A stretch of 64,000 nt of DNA from Lancefieldella rimae ATCC 49626 (GCF_000174015.1 NZ_ACFE01000005.1:62001-126000), one strand, 5' to 3'; positions 45,198-56,096 are shown, counted from the first letter of the stretch. The notes: generated by a model from the letters alone, not told the origin. Numbers and translations: made by a program.

Positions 45198-46898
45198 TTA
45201 GCGCCTCAGACGACCAAGCAGAGAGCGGATAGCCGCTGCTTCCGGGAACTTGAACATAACAGCTAGGCCATACGTTACCAAGACAGCCGGAATGCCTGCG
45301 GCAAAGCAGTTGATAATGCCGCGCAAAGGAGATCCGATAACCGGACCAATGAACGCTTCAAGAACACGCATGATCAAAACGGCCGCGGCCGACCCGAGAA
45401 GACCGAGACCCAGTGAGCGAACAAAGGCAAATGCCATAGATACCAGTCCGATATGTCCCAAGCGCCTACGGAGCGCAAGGAGCATAACGACATCAATGAT
45501 CACGTTAAATATCGCTGAGGTTGCGGCTACAAACCCTAGGCCAAAGTATGGTGTGCCAAAGATGAGCAACGCTACCTGAACCCCGGAGCCGAGCGTTGCC
45601 GCAACGGCATATAAAGTCATCCGTCTCATGGCGGAACAGACTTTTTGCAGGTACATACCTACGCCGTACAGCGGTAACGCCAGAGAAAGGCCGCTTAAAA
45701 ACTCAGCGGTCAAAAAGATATCCTCTGCCTCAAATTGTCGCGATGAAATAATGGAGATCAGAGGCACCGAGAACACAATCAGATACAGCATAAAAGGCAC
45801 GGTAAAAAGCAGAATCTGGCAGACGCCCTGTGTGAGATCGCGCTTGAATGCCGCAATGTTCTTTTTTGCCCAGTTGTCGGAAAGTTCCGTAAAGAGTGCC
45901 GTGGTAAGAGGTACCGTGAGAATGGCATATGGCAACGTATACCAAAGACGGGCATAGTTGGAGATGGCGCCGCCTGCCGCGCTAACGGAAAGCTGGGAAG
46001 AATTTTGGACCGATACCGTAATAAAATTGGCAATGACAACGATGAGCGCCGGAGCTCCGATTTTAAGCGTATCCCTCAGCGCGGGATCATGGAAATTAAT
46101 GCGCAGTCTGAGCCTGATACCGTTCTTTTTAAGGGATGGGATTTGTACCAAAACCTGAACCAACACACCCAACGGATTACCGAATGCCAAAATCAGAAGG
46201 CCCAAAGAGGGGTTTACCGGAGCTAAAAGCGCGTATGCAATAAAAGAAGCCGTAGTTATGAAGTTATTAAAAATAGGCGCTGCCATCGGCCAAAAATAAC
46301 TACGCTCCGCATTGAGCACTCCGGAAAAAATGGTCGAGAAACTGTACAGGACTATCTCAATGGCAAAAAACCGGAAGAAATAGATGGCAAGCTCAGAGTC
46401 AAATTCAACATTAGCCGAGAAGGACTGTGTATAAATGACTTGTCCTGCAAAAACAATGCCTAAAATGGAAGTGAGCAAAGTGGCTATAACTACAATTGAA
46501 AGCAAGTTTGACGTGTATGCATTTGCCCCTTCTTTACCAATCTTCTTCTTGATGGACATATAAACCGGCAAAAACGCCGTGGTCAGCATACCCGCCCCCA
46601 CAAGCTCATACAGCTGATCGGGCAGCGTATTGGCAATCGCATAGCAGCTGGCCAAAACCGTAGTGCCAACGGCAATCGACTGAGCCCATGTGCGGGCAAA
46701 GCCAGTGAGACGGCTGATAATAACCAGCACGCTCATCATGGAAGCAGAACGGCTCACTTCTTTCTGACGGTCTTCAGCGAGAAGTCCGGGTTCTTCTTCA
46801 AGCGTCTTTTGGGATGCCGTGGCAAGCGCATCATCATGCAAGAGAAATTCATTTTGCTTTGCGTAGACGTCACGCATATGTTTTGGTTGATAGCTCAC
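45198..46898 (-). CDS. murJ: Lipid II flippase MurJ
   Basis: A MATE/MOP-superfamily membrane protein of 566 residues that moves lipid II across the membrane in peptidoglycan synthesis. About 13-14 hydrophobic segments follow a 60-residue charged cytoplasmic tail; the MviN opening ISRLTGFARTWAQ and the DQLYELVGAGMLTTAFLPVY block are clear. GTG 46898 overlaps the ybaK stop as GTGA and has AGAGG upstream; the frame continues to 46943 without a better start. Confidence 0.92.
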   Translation of the reverse strand: MSYQPKHMRDVYAKQNEFLLHDDALATASQKTLEEEPGLLAEDRQKEVSRSASMMSVLVIISRLTGFARTWAQSIAVGTTVLASCYAIANTLPDQLYELVGAGMLTTAFLPVYMSIKKKIGKEGANAYTSNLLSIVVIATLLTSILGIVFAGQVIYTQSFSANVEFDSELAIYFFRFFAIEIVLYSFSTIFSGVLNAERSYFWPMAAPIFNNFITTASFIAYALLAPVNPSLGLLILAFGNPLGVLVQVLVQIPSLKKNGIRLRLRINFHDPALRDTLKIGAPALIVVIANFITVSVQNSSQLSVSAAGGAISNYARLWYTLPYAILTVPLTTALFTELSDNWAKKNIAAFKRDLTQGVCQILLFTVPFMLYLIVFSVPLISIISSRQFEAEDIFLTAEFLSGLSLALPLYGVGMYLQKVCSAMRRMTLYAVAATLGSGVQVALLIFGTPYFGLGFVAATSAIFNVIIDVVMLLALRRRLGHIGLVSMAFAFVRSLGLGLLGSAAAVLIMRVLEAFIGPVIGSPLRGIINCFAAGIPAVLVTYGLAVMFKFPEAAAIRSLLGRLRR

Positions 46899-47413
46899 AA
46901 CCGTGCCTCTCGAACGATATCGGCAAATACTGCATGTATACATGATGCTACCGCAATCGGTGAAACGGTGATCCCAAGACCTTTACGGCCTCCTGAAAGG
47001 TTAATCTCATCAAAAAGCTGTGCGGTTTCATCAATAATCGTAGGGAACTGTTTTTTCATCCCTATCGGCGTACAACCACCTCGAACATAGCCCGTAGTCG
47101 CTTCAAGGTTTTTAACGGGCAACATCGAGAGACTCTTCTCGCCTGCCACTGCCGCGGCCTTTTTGAGATCAAGCTCTTGTGCTACCGGAACGCAACACAC
47201 CACATAGCCGCCATCTGCGCCCTCACACACCAACGTCTTAAACGACGCATCCACATCTTCACCCAATGACTCTGCAATGCGCACACCTAGCTCACCTGAG
47301 GGAATGCTGTCATCCACATCGTATTGATGTATGTCAAATGAAATGCCGGCGGCCTCAAGTTCACGCATGGCGTTTGTCTTTTGAATCCTCTGGAGCTTTT
47401 CTCGCTTTGTCAT
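46895..47413 (-). CDS. ybaK: YbaK-type Cys-tRNA(Pro) deacylase
   Basis: A trans-editing enzyme that hydrolyses Cys mischarged on tRNA-Pro; 172 residues. The YbaK signature GYVRGGCTPIGMKKQFPTIIDE and the lysine in ASFKTLV are present. ATG 47413 comes one base after the uvrA stop, with GGGAG upstream inside uvrA. Its presence between uvrA and murJ has no obvious functional reason. Confidence 0.9.
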   Translation of the reverse strand: MTKREKLQRIQKTNAMRELEAAGISFDIHQYDVDDSIPSGELGVRIAESLGEDVDASFKTLVCEGADGGYVVCCVPVAQELDLKKAAAVAGEKSLSMLPVKNLEATTGYVRGGCTPIGMKKQFPTIIDETAQLFDEINLSGGRKGLGITVSPIAVASCIHAVFADIVREARL

Positions 47414-47414
47414 A

Positions 47415-50294
47415 TTACGCCTGCTCCCGAGCCAAACGTTTGCGGTCTCGCTCAAGAATGGGGGCGAGAAACTCTCCGGTATACGAGCCCTTTACCTTAG
47501 CCACCTGCTCAGGAGTGCCATAGGCAACCACGGTTCCGCCACCGTCTCCGCCCTCAGGGCCCATATCAATAATGCGGTCGGCCATCTTGATAACGTCAAG
47601 GTTATGCTCAATGACCAGCACCGTATTGCCTGCGTCCACAAGACGCTCCAGCACGTCCACCAACTGACGGACATCCTCAAAATGAAGACCCGTGGTAGGC
47701 TCATCCAAAATGTAGAGGGTCTTGCCCGTCTGCGTCCGGTGAAGCTCTTTTGCCAATTTCACGCGCTGAGCCTCACCGCCGGAAAGCGTAGTGGCAGGCT
47801 GACCCAAATGAATGTAGCCAAGACCAACGTCATGCAAGGTCTGAAGCTTGTTCTTGATCCGTGGAATGTTGGCAAAAAAGGCAAGCGCCTCATGAACCGT
47901 CATGTCAAGCACGTCGGAAACGGATTTGCCGTGATAGAGAATCTCCAAAGTCTCGCGATTATAGCGCTTACCATGGCAAACCTCACAAGGCACGTAAATA
48001 TCAGGCAGGAAGTTCATCTCAATTTTAATCTGACCGTCACCCTTACAGGCTTCACAGCGGCCTCCCGGTACGTTGAACGAGAAGCGTCCTGCCGAGTATC
48101 CTCGAGCTCGAGACTCAGGAACGGACGCATACAGCGCACGAAGATCATCCCAAAGCCCGATATAAGTTGCCGGATTGGATCGCGGCGTCCGGCCAATGGG
48201 ACTCTGGTCGATATCGATGACCTTGTCGATAAGATCAATGCCCGAGAGTTTCTTATACTCCCCGACGGCTCGCTTGGAATGTTGAACCGCATTGGTGAGT
48301 GCGGGTGCAAGAGTATCCGTTACCAAAGAAGACTTGCCCGAACCGGAAACGCCCGTTATCAGGGTAAGCGTGCCCAGCTCTATTTTGGCGGTTACGCCCT
48401 TGAGGTTGTTTGCCGACGCGCCGGTAATTTTAATCGCCCCTCGACCGGGCTTACGACGTTTTTCCGGCAGCCTGATTTGGCGTTTGCCCGTAAGGTAGGC
48501 GCCGGTGATGGAATCGGGATTTTCGATAATCTCTTCCGGTGTACCGGCAGCAACCACTTTGCCTCCCAGCTCACCGGCACCCGGTCCCATATCTACCACG
48601 TAGTCCGCCGCGCGAATGGTGTCTTCGTCGTGCTCTACCACCAGTACCGTATTGCCGCGGTCACGAAGTTGTTTCAGGGTTTCTATCAGGCGGTTATTGT
48701 CGCGCTGATGAAGTCCGATGGAAGGCTCGTCCAAGATGTACAGCACGCCCATGAGGCCCGCACCAATCTGGGTTGCCAGGCGAATACGCTGGGCTTCGCC
48801 GCCGGAAAGCGTGGCCGCCGCACGCGAAAGCGTCAGATAATCAAGGCCAACGTTTACAAGAAATTGCAATCGCGCCACAATTTCTTTCACAATGGGGCCT
48901 GCAATGAAATGCTGGCGTTCCGTCAGCTTCAGAGCTTTGAAGAACTGCAGGCTTTCCCGACAGGACATCTCCGTAACTTCCCAGATGTTCTTCTCACCAA
49001 CCGTGACCGCTAAAATCTCAGGCTTTAAGCGCGCTCCATGGCACGCAGAGCATGGCATCTCGCGAATATAGTGCTCAAGATGGGTTTTCATCGTCTCTGA
49101 CGTAGTTTCTTGGTACTTGTCAAAGAGAATCTTGCGCACGCCTGCAAACGTGGTAAACCAATGGGTATTGCGGCCGTCGCGCGTTACATAATCAACGCGG
49201 ATCTTGGTTGCCCCCAGACCGCCGAGCAGCGCATCTTGAACTTTCTTCGGCAGCTTTTCCCACGGCGTTGTATCAGAAACTCCCAGGTGAGCACAGACGG
49301 CGGAAAGAATCTGCGGATAGTAGTTGGAATGACCAAAAATACTGCCAAAAACGCCCTCGGAAACGGAGAGCTTAGGATCGGTGATGAGTGCCGCAGCATC
49401 AATGATTTTGCGGACACCAAGGCCGTCGCAGTCAGGACACGCGCCATAAGGAGCGTTAAACGAGAAATCGCGCGGCTGCAGATCATCCATGGAATGGCCG
49501 TGGATGGGACAGGCGAGCGCCAGAGAGTACTGCAAAAGCTCGTCAGGCATATGCTCCGGATCATTGCGATCCGCAAGAAGAAATACACCCACCTTACCTT
49601 GGGCGAGTTTGGTTGCTTGTTCAACCGCTTCAACGACGCGGCCGAGAGAATCCGGCCTGATCACAATACGATCCACCACGACTTCAATGGTGTGCTTGAG
49701 GGTCTTGCCCAGCTTAATCTCTTCCCCATCGAGCTCGCGCACTTCTCCGTCTACACGAACGCGAGAAAAGCCTTCTCTCCTGAGATCTTCAAACAGCTTG
49801 GTATACTCGCCCTTGCGACCCAAAACAACGGGAGCAAGCACAAGAGCACGGCGTCCCTGTCCGGCCTCGAGGATCTTGTCGGCAACTTGGTCGGTAGTCT
49901 GACGCTCAATCACACGACCGCACTCGAGACAATGCGGAATGCCGATACGGGCATACAAAAGACGCAGGTAATCATAGATTTCCGTAACGGTTCCAACGGT
50001 AGAACGGGGATTTCTACTGGTGGTCTTCTGATCGATGGAAACCGCCGGCGAAAGGCCGTCAATGGAATCAAGGTCGGGCTTATCCATCTGACCCAAAAAC
50101 TGGCGCGCATAGCTTGAGAGCGACTCAACGTAGCGACGCTGGCCTTCGGCATAGATGGTATCAAACGCAAGACTTGATTTTCCTGATCCCGAAAGACCGG
50201 TGATAACTACTAATTTGTCGCGCGGTATATCAATGTCCACATCCGCCAGATTATGTTCACGCGCGCCGCGGATCGCAATTTTGCTTGATGCCAT
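47415..50294 (-). CDS. uvrA: Excinuclease ABC subunit A
   Basis: The damage-recognition ATPase of nucleotide excision repair, 959 residues. Two ABC modules: Walker [11 protein letters not shown] near residue 36 and [11 protein letters not shown] near residue 645; zinc fingers [14 protein letters not shown] and CEACKGDG...CEVCHG; two LSGGEAQR signatures and [16 protein letters not shown] Walker B motifs. It heads the uvrA-ybaK-murJ-uvrC unit. I saw no LexA-like box upstream in 50295-50573. Confidence 0.98.
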   Translation of the reverse strand: MASSKIAIRGAREHNLADVDIDIPRDKLVVITGLSGSGKSSLAFDTIYAEGQRRYVESLSSYARQFLGQMDKPDLDSIDGLSPAVSIDQKTTSRNPRSTVGTVTEIYDYLRLLYARIGIPHCLECGRVIERQTTDQVADKILEAGQGRRALVLAPVVLGRKGEYTKLFEDLRREGFSRVRVDGEVRELDGEEIKLGKTLKHTIEVVVDRIVIRPDSLGRVVEAVEQATKLAQGKVGVFLLADRNDPEHMPDELLQYSLALACPIHGHSMDDLQPRDFSFNAPYGACPDCDGLGVRKIIDAAALITDPKLSVSEGVFGSIFGHSNYYPQILSAVCAHLGVSDTTPWEKLPKKVQDALLGGLGATKIRVDYVTRDGRNTHWFTTFAGVRKILFDKYQETTSETMKTHLEHYIREMPCSACHGARLKPEILAVTVGEKNIWEVTEMSCRESLQFFKALKLTERQHFIAGPIVKEIVARLQFLVNVGLDYLTLSRAAATLSGGEAQRIRLATQIGAGLMGVLYILDEPSIGLHQRDNNRLIETLKQLRDRGNTVLVVEHDEDTIRAADYVVDMGPGAGELGGKVVAAGTPEEIIENPDSITGAYLTGKRQIRLPEKRRKPGRGAIKITGASANNLKGVTAKIELGTLTLITGVSGSGKSSLVTDTLAPALTNAVQHSKRAVGEYKKLSGIDLIDKVIDIDQSPIGRTPRSNPATYIGLWDDLRALYASVPESRARGYSAGRFSFNVPGGRCEACKGDGQIKIEMNFLPDIYVPCEVCHGKRYNRETLEILYHGKSVSDVLDMTVHEALAFFANIPRIKNKLQTLHDVGLGYIHLGQPATTLSGGEAQRVKLAKELHRTQTGKTLYILDEPTTGLHFEDVRQLVDVLERLVDAGNTVLVIEHNLDVIKMADRIIDMGPEGGDGGGTVVAYGTPEQVAKVKGSYTGEFLAPILERDRKRLAREQA

Positions 50295-50489
50295 ACTTCC
50301 TCACTTGGTATATCAATACTGATAGGGCAAATGGAGCAAACCCTACCGGACGACTTTTTTCTAATCTTCTAGTTTACCCAAGCCGACATCCTTCAATGAG
50401 TACTATCTTGAATTTTGAACGGAGAACCACAAAAGCGCAACGCATGGAGGCCCCTTTTTGTCGCTCACAATCTCGCCATTCCTGATGTA

Positions 50490-50519
50490 TTGTGAAGTTT
50501 CAAAAAGCTTGGGTAGAAT
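50490..50519 (+). promoter_or_regulatory. Candidate promoter for mrp
   Basis: TTGTGA (50490-50495) and TAGAAT (50514-50519) are 18 bases apart, 55 bases before the mrp ATG, in the divergent region between uvrA and mrp. Confidence 0.6.
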
Positions 50520-50573
50520 AAAGCTGCCATCACCAATTAACGAGCAATTCCGGTCGTTTTATAAGGAGAGGAA

Positions 50574-51428
50574 ATGTCCGACGTTACCATTGATAAAGAG
50601 GCCTTGAGACGCGAGGTTGATGAAGCTCTTCACGGCCAAAAGAAAGAGCCCGTTGCGCCTTCCGGCTTTGAGCTGAATGCAAACTCACGAGTAAAACACG
50701 TCATCGGCGTAGTTTCAGGCAAGGGTGGTGTCGGCAAATCTTTGGTAGCCGGCATCTTGGCAACCAATCTTATGCGTGCAGGAAAACGCGTGGGAATCCT
50801 TGACGGAGATATCACTGGTCCTTCAATCCCCAAGATGTTCGGACTCTCGGGCGTTCATGCACACGGTGAAAACGATCAACTCGTCCCCGTTACCGAAGCA
50901 CGTGGCATCAAGATTATGAGCGCCAATTTGGTGCTCCAAAATGAAACCGACCCGGTGCTTTGGCGAGGCCCTGTAGTTGCCGGTGCAATCCAGCAGTTCT
51001 ACGGACAGTGCAACTGGGGAGAACTCGATTATCTCCTTATCGATATGCCTCCGGGAACGGGTGATGTGGCGCTCACGGTATTTCAATCACTGCCCGTTGA
51101 AGGCATTGTCATTGTGTCTTCTCCTCAAGATTTGGTGCAGATGGTGGTAGGCAAAGCCGTTAAGATGGCCAACATGATGGGCATCCGCGTGCTGGGTCTT
51201 GTGGAAAATATGGGATATGTGCAGTGCCCGCATTGCAACCAGAAAATTGAGCCGTTTGGCCCCAGCCGCCTTGAGGATACCGCCGCAAGTTTTGGCATTT
51301 CCGCTCTTGGACAGCTACCCATTGACCCTATTTTCTCCAAACTTTCCGATCAGGGAACGTTTAGCAGCAACCTCCCCCACGACCTTATCCCCCATGCCAC
51401 CGAGTGCGTACTTGACTTGGACAGGTAA
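50574..51428 (+). CDS. mrp: Mrp/NBP35 family Fe-S carrier ATPase
   Basis: A 284-residue P-loop protein that binds and transfers iron-sulfur clusters. The deviant Walker A SGKGGVGKS is near residue 49, DGDITGPSIPKMFG follows, and the C-terminal CPHC pair near residue 220 is the cluster site. AAGGAGAGGAA precedes the ATG. It starts a three-gene plus-strand run and shares the base of TAATG with the next gene. Confidence 0.95.
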   Translation: MSDVTIDKEALRREVDEALHGQKKEPVAPSGFELNANSRVKHVIGVVSGKGGVGKSLVAGILATNLMRAGKRVGILDGDITGPSIPKMFGLSGVHAHGENDQLVPVTEARGIKIMSANLVLQNETDPVLWRGPVVAGAIQQFYGQCNWGELDYLLIDMPPGTGDVALTVFQSLPVEGIVIVSSPQDLVQMVVGKAVKMANMMGIRVLGLVENMGYVQCPHCNQKIEPFGPSRLEDTAASFGISALGQLPIDPIFSKLSDQGTFSSNLPHDLIPHATECVLDLDR

Positions 51429-52654
51429 TGGCAGCTCAGCGTAAAAAACGTCTTTCGCGTACCGAGAAGAACAATGCGCTTCTCGCACAGGCTGCCGCCG
51501 TTAAGGTGCCTTCCGTTGCCGACATTGTTGTGGTAGGCGGAGGCGCTTCCGGCCTTACGGCCGCCATCAGCGCAGCGGAGGCACTGCAAGATGCAGGACA
51601 TCCCGGCACCGTTGTTGTTTTTGAACGAGCGCTGGAATGTGGACGGACCATCCTTGCAACCGGTGGCGGACGCTGCAACTTTGCCAATGAGGACGTGCGT
51701 CCTGAAAACTATCGGCATCCGGCGTTTGTACGCTCCGTTGTGGGCGGCAAATACTTAAAAGAGGTGCTGTCGTTTTTTCGCACATGCGGACTTGCGTGGA
51801 TCACCGAAGACGAAGGGCGCATGTACCCCGTTACGCGCGAGGCATCTTCGGTGCGAGACGTTCTTCTCACCCGTGCCAAGAAAGCAGGCGTCATTCTTGC
51901 ATGTGCACGAGAGATCGTTGACATTCAAACAACGTCTCAAGACTTTGAGGTGGCCTGGAAGGAAACGTTTGAGGAAGAGACACGCCACACTCTGACGGTG
52001 CGCACCGTTATCCTTGCCGGAGGAGGAGCTTCTACCTCCGCTGTTACTCATCACCTTGGTCTTGCCATGGTTTCGGAGCGGCCGGGACTTTGTGCGCTTG
52101 CTTGTCTGCCCAAAATTCCTGCGCAACTGGACGGCAAGCGTGCTCACGTTCGTGCGCACTTGATGCGCGACGGAAAGCTCCTAGCCACGGAGCAAGGCGA
52201 AGTTCTTTTTAGGAGCTTTGGCATCTCGGGCATCATGGTGTTTAATTTGTCCCGCATGGCTCATAGCGGCGATACAATCAGCCTTGATTTGCTTTACGAA
52301 GTTGACCGTGGTGCCCTGCAGGCCGCCATTGAAGCGCAGACCACTGACGGTATTCTCGATTCCGCACTTGCCGAGTTTGTGGCTCCTAGCACATCCATTC
52401 CCGCAAAAATCAGCGCAGCACGGCATCTTGTCCTCACCGTTACCGATGTTGCACAAAGCGTGCCTCCGCAAATCACCATCGGTGGACTTGCGATAGAGAA
52501 TTTTGACCAGAATCTTGAAGCCCATGCATATCCCGGACTTTTTGCCTGTGGAGAAGCGCTTGACATCGATGCTCCCTGCGGCGGATTTAACCTTGCCTGG
52601 GCATGGAGGTCCGGCATGATTGCAGGTATATCTGCCGCACGACATTTGGTATAG
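51428..52654 (+). CDS. HI0933/BaiN-type FAD-dependent oxidoreductase
   Basis: A 408-residue flavoprotein of the HI0933 family. The dinucleotide-binding start DIVVVGGGASGLTAAI is near residue 33, GGGRCNFAN near residue 78 and the C-terminal FAD site GLFACGEALDIDAPCGGFNLAWAW (here shortened) near residue 370. BaiN-type members reduce bile acid intermediates, but most have no known substrate. An N-terminal 30-residue basic tail precedes the Rossmann fold. It is translationally coupled to mrp. Confidence 0.88.
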   Translation: MAAQRKKRLSRTEKNNALLAQAAAVKVPSVADIVVVGGGASGLTAAISAAEALQDAGHPGTVVVFERALECGRTILATGGGRCNFANEDVRPENYRHPAFVRSVVGGKYLKEVLSFFRTCGLAWITEDEGRMYPVTREASSVRDVLLTRAKKAGVILACAREIVDIQTTSQDFEVAWKETFEEETRHTLTVRTVILAGGGASTSAVTHHLGLAMVSERPGLCALACLPKIPAQLDGKRAHVRAHLMRDGKLLATEQGEVLFRSFGISGIMVFNLSRMAHSGDTISLDLLYEVDRGALQAAIEAQTTDGILDSALAEFVAPSTSIPAKISAARHLVLTVTDVAQSVPPQITIGGLAIENFDQNLEAHAYPGLFACGEALDIDAPCGGFNLAWAWRSGMIAGISAARHLV

Positions 52655-52677
52655 CACATTCCAAAAGAAGGTCTTAC

Positions 52678-54351
52678 ATGCTTGAAGTATCAAACATTAA
52701 ACTTCCTATTTCGTCTCTTCATGGCAACACAAAAGCAGAAGCACCAGCCGGACGTACTGCCCTATACCAAACACTGCATCTGAAGCCTGAAGACATATCT
52801 TCCATAGAACTACATCGCCGCTCCATTGACGCACGAAAGCGCAATAACATCATATTGGTACTCACGTATCGCCTTACACTTCGCGGCGGATTGGCTGCCG
52901 AGAAGAACCTGTTGCATAAGCTTTCGCGCAAACCGATAGCCAAGCATATCAAACGCATTGAGCCCGAAGCATTTGCACTTCCAACAATGCTCCCTCAGCC
53001 TCCCCGCCAGCGTCCTGTGGTGATAGGCGCGGGCTGTGCCGGACTTTTTTGCGCTCTCGTCCTGGCACGTGCAGGCCTTGCTCCCCTGCTTATTGAGCGC
53101 GGCGACGATGCACAACGACGCACCGAAGCCGTAACTCATTTCAATCAAACCGGCGAACTCGATCTTGAAAGCAACATCCAGTTTGGTCTTGGTGGCGCGG
53201 GCACCTTCTCCGATGGCAAACTCAATACCGGAACTAAGAGTCCTTCTCACCGCTTCATCCTTGAGGCATTCGTTGAAGCCGGTGCTTCCCGAAGTATTTT
53301 ATGGGACGCAAAGCCACACGTCGGAAGTGATGTGCTGCCAACCGTTGTAACCAATCTCGTACGTATGATTAAAGCCGCCGGAGGAGACGTAGCGTTTCGC
53401 ACGCGTCTTGTTGACCTTACGCTCAAAGACCAGCAAATACAGTCCATCACTGTTGAGCGCACTGAAGCTCACGGTGACATCAAAATCGAAACCATCCCTG
53501 CAACACAGGTTATTCTCGCCACCGGACATTCCGCGCGAGACGTCTTTGAGCTCCTTAACCACCATGGCGTCCGTATGGAGCGTAAAACGTTTGCCATGGG
53601 TGTACGCATCGAGCATTTACAAGCCGATATTGATCGCACTCTGTACGGATCTGAGGCCGGAAACCCCGTGCTCGGCGCTGCGGCATACAAGCTCTCGGTT
53701 CATCTCCCCAGCGGCCGCTCTGCCTTTTCTTTCTGCATGTGCCCCGGTGGCTCTGTGGTAGCCGCCTCAAGCGAGAAGAACGGCGTGGTTACCAACGGTA
53801 TGAGCCTATCCAAACGCAACGGCACAAACGCCAACTCAGGACTTCTCGCCAACGTGTTCCCCGATGATCTTCCGGGAGACAACGTCCTTGAAGGCATTGC
53901 CTTACAGCGCGCCTGTGAGAGAGCCGCATTTGAAGCTGGAGGTGGCACCTATGTGGCACCGGCACAATTGGTGGGTGATTTTGTGCGAAGCCAGAAATCC
54001 AGCGGTGTGGCAAAAGTGCAACCAACTTACCCGCGCGGCGTTTCATGGGGATCTATTGAGAGCTGTCTTCCAGACTACATTACGAATACGCTCCGCGAAG
54101 CTCTTCCCCACTTTGACCATAAGCTGCACGGCTTTGCTGCAGATGACGCCGTACTTACCGGCGTGGAAACACGCTCCAGCTCTCCGGTACGTATCACGAG
54201 AAACGATTCGGGACAAAGCATAAATGTCAAAGGACTTTGGCCTGTGGGGGAAGGCGCGGGATATGCCGGTGGCATCATGAGCGCCGCTGCCGATGGTATC
54301 CGCATAGCCGAGCTAATTGTCCAATGCTATGAGTGTATGGCCGCCGTCTAA
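52678..54351 (+). CDS. COG2509-type FAD-dependent dehydrogenase
   Basis: An uncharacterised FAD dehydrogenase of 557 residues. A 95-residue N-terminal domain (HLKPEDISSIELHRRSIDAR) is followed by the FAD site VVIGAGCAGLFCALVLARAG, then GLGGAGTFSDGKLNTGT and the C-terminal WPVGEGAGYAGGIMSAAADG, all hallmarks of this group. ATG 52678 has AAGG upstream; the frame is open to 52603 within the preceding gene. Its stop overlaps that of the opposite-strand hydrolase by 4 bases. Confidence 0.87.
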   Translation: MLEVSNIKLPISSLHGNTKAEAPAGRTALYQTLHLKPEDISSIELHRRSIDARKRNNIILVLTYRLTLRGGLAAEKNLLHKLSRKPIAKHIKRIEPEAFALPTMLPQPPRQRPVVIGAGCAGLFCALVLARAGLAPLLIERGDDAQRRTEAVTHFNQTGELDLESNIQFGLGGAGTFSDGKLNTGTKSPSHRFILEAFVEAGASRSILWDAKPHVGSDVLPTVVTNLVRMIKAAGGDVAFRTRLVDLTLKDQQIQSITVERTEAHGDIKIETIPATQVILATGHSARDVFELLNHHGVRMERKTFAMGVRIEHLQADIDRTLYGSEAGNPVLGAAAYKLSVHLPSGRSAFSFCMCPGGSVVAASSEKNGVVTNGMSLSKRNGTNANSGLLANVFPDDLPGDNVLEGIALQRACERAAFEAGGGTYVAPAQLVGDFVRSQKSSGVAKVQPTYPRGVSWGSIESCLPDYITNTLREALPHFDHKLHGFAADDAVLTGVETRSSSPVRITRNDSGQSINVKGLWPVGEGAGYAGGIMSAAADGIRIAELIVQCYECMAAV

Positions 54352-55133
54352 TTGCAGCAGTTCTCTATCTCACTTTTAAGCATGTGACCATACTCTGCCG
54401 GATCCGCGCTCATTTTTGTACAGTGACCGTATCCGTCCCAAACTTTGAATCTTGCATAAGGATATTTTTTAGGAAGAACTTTCTTTGCAGAGCGCAAATC
54501 AAACTCTTTCGAGCCATATAAAAACAGGCACGCCTCTTGTTCCTCTTTGGATAATTCCGGAGGATTAACAAAAGCACAGTCGTGAAAGATATTCTTGAGG
54601 CTTTGCTCGTCAATCTGTATGAAGCGCTCTGCCATGGGAGTTGCTTTCTCCCCATAGAGACCTGTCATTTTCTTTATCGCCAGCTCCCTATTACGAATGG
54701 CCTTTCGGTGCTTATGGAGAAAAACACTTGTCGCAATAAAATTAAGAGCTTTTGCGTGCTCCCATAAGCTGCAACCCTCAAATACCGCTGTACGCACTTT
54801 GATATCTTTATAGGCAAGTAACTGCAAGAGCACTACACCGCCCAAAGAGGCACCGTATGCGAGGGCTAGTTCTTGTATATGGTGGTTGACCAAATACTCA
54901 TGTATCCTTTCGCTTTCCTTTTGTACAGACTCATATACTTCGTTTGATAATTCCCCGTGCGCAGACAAATCCGGAAGAATATAGCGAAACTCTTCTCCCA
55001 TATGGTCAGCTATGACAAGTTTCATTCCATGAGCAGATGACAACATGGGATGGATAAGCAGGACAACCTTTTCCTTGTTCTGATTCAAATCAAGCAATTT
55101 TGCTCTTCTCCTTAGGAACTTTTGCCTTACCAC
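54348..55133 (-). CDS. Alpha/beta hydrolase, unknown substrate
   Basis: A 261-residue hydrolase-fold protein, low in GC compared with neighbours. It has the oxyanion segment LLIHPMLSSAHG near residue 28, nucleophile elbow YGASLGG near residue 95 and a C-terminal His in GYGHCTKM. The cap region is basic. Two starts are possible: GTG 55133, overlapping the upstream gene, or TTG 55097, which has AAGGAG 9 bases before it and gives 249 residues. Together with the next gene it looks like a recent addition; the substrate is unknown. Confidence 0.7.
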   Translation of the reverse strand: MVRQKFLRRRAKLLDLNQNKEKVVLLIHPMLSSAHGMKLVIADHMGEEFRYILPDLSAHGELSNEVYESVQKESERIHEYLVNHHIQELALAYGASLGGVVLLQLLAYKDIKVRTAVFEGCSLWEHAKALNFIATSVFLHKHRKAIRNRELAIKKMTGLYGEKATPMAERFIQIDEQSLKNIFHDCAFVNPPELSKEEQEACLFLYGSKEFDLRSAKKVLPKKYPYARFKVWDGYGHCTKMSADPAEYGHMLKSEIENCCN

Positions 55134-56050
55134 CTGCTTAGTATATTCATAAGCCTTCTGTCAATATCTAATCTCGTCTCTCTGCATTCTTTTGGGTATT
55201 CTCTTGCCGCCTTAAACATAAACCTCACAAGCAGTCCGGAACCAATGGGAAGCATCAGTTTCAGCATAGACTCGGGAAACACAAAATGTGTTCCATGCTC
55301 ATACATCAAAGCCTCAAAATCACAGGTATGCGGCAAGCTTTTCAATCTCTGTTGCATTCTTCGAATGTATTTACATGTATCCCATAAAGCATCGTCTTCA
55401 GCTCCAATGCAGACAACTTTTCCGTTGATACGCTCAATCTTGATTTTTTCTTCCTCTGTTAAGGGATGAAGGCGCTCTGATTCATCAAACATGTTGCGAG
55501 CAGCCAAGATATTATCGCCAGCTTTTGCTTCTTCCTTAATCTTTTGCCAATACGTTGGATGCCGATACGCATAGGGTAAATACGGCAGTGGACAACCCTT
55601 CCATGATACGGAAGATTCCTGATTCCCCGGACGTTCGAGAGCCCCATCCGCTTTATCTCGGTAATACCCCTCTATAACAAAGTCCGGCGGTGTCATTGCG
55701 ATGGTAAGACTGATATCAGGGTAATAGGAAGCGGCGACAAGAGCCATCATGCCTGTTGCAGACGCACCCAAAACTCCGATTTTTTCACAACCTTGGCTAT
55801 GTAAAAATGCAATCGCTTTTCCCACTCGTTCCAGCGGTTCGTTATGTCTGCCAAGAGCTTTCTTCTCAGGAGATACGGCAAGCGCATGAAATCCCTGTCG
55901 GTGGATCCATGTTGCTCCGGAGCAAACCATTCGACTATCCGCAGAATCACCCAGCATGAGGATTATGGCACGAGCAGATTTCACCTTGGGATTCGGATAC
56001 CAAACCCCATAAAATCCATCGTCATTCACTGAAAGCGCTCGTTTTTGCAT
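55127..56050 (-). CDS. BAAT C-terminal-type acyl thioesterase/hydrolase
   Basis: A 307-residue alpha/beta hydrolase resembling the C-terminal domain of bile-acid-CoA:amino acid N-acyltransferase and acyl-CoA thioesterases. Nucleophile elbow LGASATGM near residue 95, acid residue in GAEDDALWD near residue 222 and His in EHGTHFVFPES near residue 252. Low GC, like its downstream partner with which it overlaps by 7 bases. It follows nagA after 46 bases. Whether it acts on acyl-CoA, a drug-like ester or a lipid cannot be told. Confidence 0.72.
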   Translation of the reverse strand: MQKRALSVNDDGFYGVWYPNPKVKSARAIILMLGDSADSRMVCSGATWIHRQGFHALAVSPEKKALGRHNEPLERVGKAIAFLHSQGCEKIGVLGASATGMMALVAASYYPDISLTIAMTPPDFVIEGYYRDKADGALERPGNQESSVSWKGCPLPYLPYAYRHPTYWQKIKEEAKAGDNILAARNMFDESERLHPLTEEEKIKIERINGKVVCIGAEDDALWDTCKYIRRMQQRLKSLPHTCDFEALMYEHGTHFVFPESMLKLMLPIGSGLLVRFMFKAAREYPKECRETRLDIDRRLMNILSRW

Positions 56051-56096
56051 TTCTTTCCCTGTGTAAAACGCCTTCTATCTCGCTTTTGAGCGTGTT

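Noticed and set aside
47604-49013. Long plus-strand frame of 469 codons antisense to uvrA
   Set aside because: It lies wholly inside uvrA, has no ribosome binding site or recognisable domain, and arises from the codon bias of the minus-strand gene.
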